Below are positions 61,865 to 64,000 of a stretch of DNA of 64,000 nucleotides, piece by piece. The notes beneath the pieces are model-generated. The model was given only the letters and a program-made list of their open reading frames with translations, had not been told where the DNA came from and searched no databases. How positions within the stretch are numbered: position 1 is the stretch's first letter; each line of letters opens with the position of its first letter. This DNA comes from Dromaius novaehollandiae (lineage: Eukaryota; Chordata; Aves; Casuariiformes; Dromaiidae), in contig NC_088102.1 in NCBI RefSeq assembly GCF_036370855.1, positions 20,689,001-20,753,000 on the forward strand, written 5' to 3'. Made by a program: the position numbers and the translations under genes.

Positions 61865-62120
61865 GGCAGGCCCCGCCTCGGCCTGCCGGGGCCTGCGCGT
61901 CGCCCCGCGCCGGGGCGGGCGGCAGCCCGGGGGCCGCCTGCGCCCTTCCCGGGGTGGGGCCGTGGCCTCTCCCGCGCGGTGGCCCCGCGAGAGTGCCCTG
62001 AAGGGGCCGGAGCGGGGGAGGGGGCAGCGGGCGAGGCCCGGCTGGGCGGCAGCCGGCGCCGCCGCTGCTGAGGGCGCTCCCGGGGCCCGGCCGGCCGACG
62101 GGTAGCGGCTCTGTCCGGGG

Positions 62121-64000
62121 GCAGAAGGGGCTTTTGCTGTGTAAATCTGGGAAACTCCTGTGACTTTACTGTGGGTTTGTAGCCGACCCTAATCTCACTG
62201 AATTCGTAGATAAACTTCATATTGACCTCAAAGACAGGCAGCTTAAGCCCGTGCTTTGAGGACTGAAGGCAGAGTTTGATCTGTCATGCTGGGAGCAGTA
62301 GATTATTCAAATAACCCCTGTTTTCTAAATTGTGTCTTGTTATTTGCTCCTATAGTAGTAAGTGTAACGGAGAATCTGATCTCGGTAGCTGCGCCTATTT
62401 CTAAGATTCCAAAATGTAAAAGTATCCAGAGGCGTTTGGAGCTGGCATACATGCCTAAACGATAAGGACTCGGTCCTGTAGTTCTTACTCAGGTAGAAAG
62501 TCCTATAGAGCCATGGGAGTCCTGGCTGAGGAAAGCACAGGTTGCTGTGAACAGCAGTGTTTTCGGTCTCTCAGACTGCATTAGCTTCTGTATGCTTTTG
62601 CAGAGGAAAAATAACTTGAGATGTTTAGAGAAGAAAAAGCTGCAGTATAACTCTTACTGTATATGTATTTTAAGATACTGATTGCAGCCATCAGCCCAAG
62701 TAAAAGGAAGAAAAAGTCTCTAAGGAGGCCTGGAGAATTAAAAAAATGAGTTTGTGATGGGAAAAGTCTTTGGCGGATGAACATCATGATAGCTAAAATT
62801 ATGTCACTGGTAATTTCGTAGATTGCTGTTGTTTTATTCCTTCTGTCTCACCTAAAGTATCAGTTTGTCCATGATGTAAGCTTCATGAAACTCATATTCA
62901 GGCTGACAAGATTAGTATCAGGCTGGTCGATGTAGGAATAGAAGTGTCTTTTAAACTAGGGCTATGGCGCATCCTAATCTGGGAGTAAATGGTTTGAGCT
63001 GAAGTAGCCGCTGTGGACAGCTGGGTTTTAGTTGTCCCATGGAGACTGCACAGGGAAAAAATGTTACGAGTGAAGTGTTTTCTGGGACCCAAGCAATCCC
63101 AAGTTAAGGGTGGAAAGGAAATAGCATAGTATGTTCTGTCCCTTCTCTGTTTTTTAGTCATTGTGGAAGAGCACGGGCTGCATTCCCAGAGAAGATGTAG
63201 CAGGTGTGCACAGGGAGCTCTGTACCTCAGGTGGGTCAGGAGGATGCACAGTATTTTTTGTTGCTCTGTCTGACCACCTGCTATGATACTACTGTGCAGT
63301 TGTGCCACTGTGGTTGAGTAACCACTGAGTCCTAAGATGGTATCTTACGTTGTTGTAAGTTCTGTTGTTACAAATTCTTTAAGACTGCGAATTCTTCAGC
63401 ATGTAAATACATTGCTAGGCATAGTATGATGTGCAGGATGTGCTGTTCAGAGAGATTGTGAATGCTAGCCAGAAACGACAGATTTATTAGAAAGCTAAAC
63501 TGAAGTTCCTCCAAGTATTTTTCTGAACTTTTATGAGATAGTCTGTTTTTAAATACTTGCTGTTACCATATTAAGTAATTTAGCCTGTCTAGGGTGCTAC
63601 CTTTTTATAGAATGTAATGTGAAGGGCACTTTTTGTTTGTAGAGATACATTATGAGGTCAGTACATTTGTTCCAAAGTTATGTGATTAAAATGTCAAAGT
63701 TTCATAGTTGCTGTTTCATGGTTGCTGGTGTTAAAAGCCAGTTATCTTTTCCAAACAACTACCACATTAGTTAAACACCTCATTTATCTGCATAGGAAAA
63801 CACAGAGGAGACCATCAGCTCCTAAACTTTATTGATTCCCATCCTGCCTTCTTAAAAAACTCATATGTAAGGTTCTACATATAAATGTCTCCTTGTGACA
63901 TCTATTTTAAGCTGTAATATCTTAATGAGTGCTTTCAGACTGCAAAGTAAATGAAATGCTTAAGAATGCTTAGAATGTTTGATTATAACACTTCTAAATT
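62121..64000. other. 5' flank of TTC8, no gene seen
   Basis: Beyond the CpG island the sequence becomes ordinary AT-rich DNA. In mammals EML5 lies divergently upstream of TTC8. No EML5 exon or any other coding exon could be recognised here. Confidence 0.7.

Larger units (their letters stand above)
61390..62120. promoter_or_regulatory. TTC8: CpG island promoter of TTC8
   Basis: A dense GC/CpG region spans the upstream flank, exon 1 and the first part of intron 1, in contrast to the AT-rich sequence on both sides. It has GC boxes (for example GGGGCGGAGC at 61827-61836) and no TATA box near the ATG. This is the usual form of a housekeeping or ciliary gene promoter. The transcription start is probably within about 150 bp upstream of 61775. 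Boundaries are by eye. Confidence 0.8.

Noticed and set aside
61390..62220. 276-codon minus-strand open frame across the TTC8 promoter and exon 1
   Set aside because: It overlaps the known first exon in another frame, is Arg/Pro/Ala-rich, and is explained by CpG-island composition.
1..64000. Endogenous retrovirus, tRNA, rRNA, CRISPR array or bacterial-type operon
   Set aside because: Looked for LTR pairs, tRNA-like folds and regularly spaced repeats by eye and found none. The window is vertebrate nuclear DNA.

Overview
The window looks like avian (or at least archosaur) nuclear DNA. It is repeat-poor, has long introns, contains a CR1-type LINE remnant and other very old repeats, and carries a GC-rich CpG-island promoter. 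I recognise one protein-coding gene: TTC8 (BBS8), a TPR subunit of the BBSome, on the minus strand. Its start codon is at 61775 and its stop codon ends at 20385. The rest is intron, 3' flank and 5' flank. The species is not identified.

Layout from right to left, the direction of transcription. Positions 61776-64000 hold the 5' flank, with a CpG island over about 61390-62120 that covers the promoter, exon 1 and the start of intron 1. An RFX X-box-like palindrome lies about 75 bp upstream of the ATG. Exon 1 is at 61662-61775. Immediately inside intron 1 is a GGGCC-type tandem repeat with G-quadruplex potential on the transcribed-sense strand. A 30-bp in-frame microexon at 52902-52931 corresponds to the photoreceptor exon 2A of mammalian TTC8. 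Thirteen further coding exons follow, down to 20385. All junctions are GT-AG and every phase is compatible. The exons add up to 1518 nt (505 codons plus stop), or 1548 nt (515 codons plus stop) with exon 2A.

The encoded protein has an N-terminal helical or TPR-like segment, then a disordered Arg/Pro/Thr/Ser/Gly linker (about residues 79-153), then a run of about seven TPRs (about 215-488). It ends in -HFAML, like mammalian BBS8. BBS8 works in the BBSome, which carries membrane proteins in and out of primary cilia.

Positions 1 to about 19800 are the 3' flank. No convincing gene is visible there, only scattered GC/CpG-rich patches, MIR-like or L2-like relics, simple repeats and some complex single-copy sequence. 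In mammals the gene beyond the TTC8 3' end is FOXN3 and the gene behind its promoter is EML5. Neither can be seen here. I found no undescribed gene system. The most useful observations are the conserved microexon, the X-box, the G-rich repeat beside the first splice donor, and a small T-box-like palindrome in an intron.
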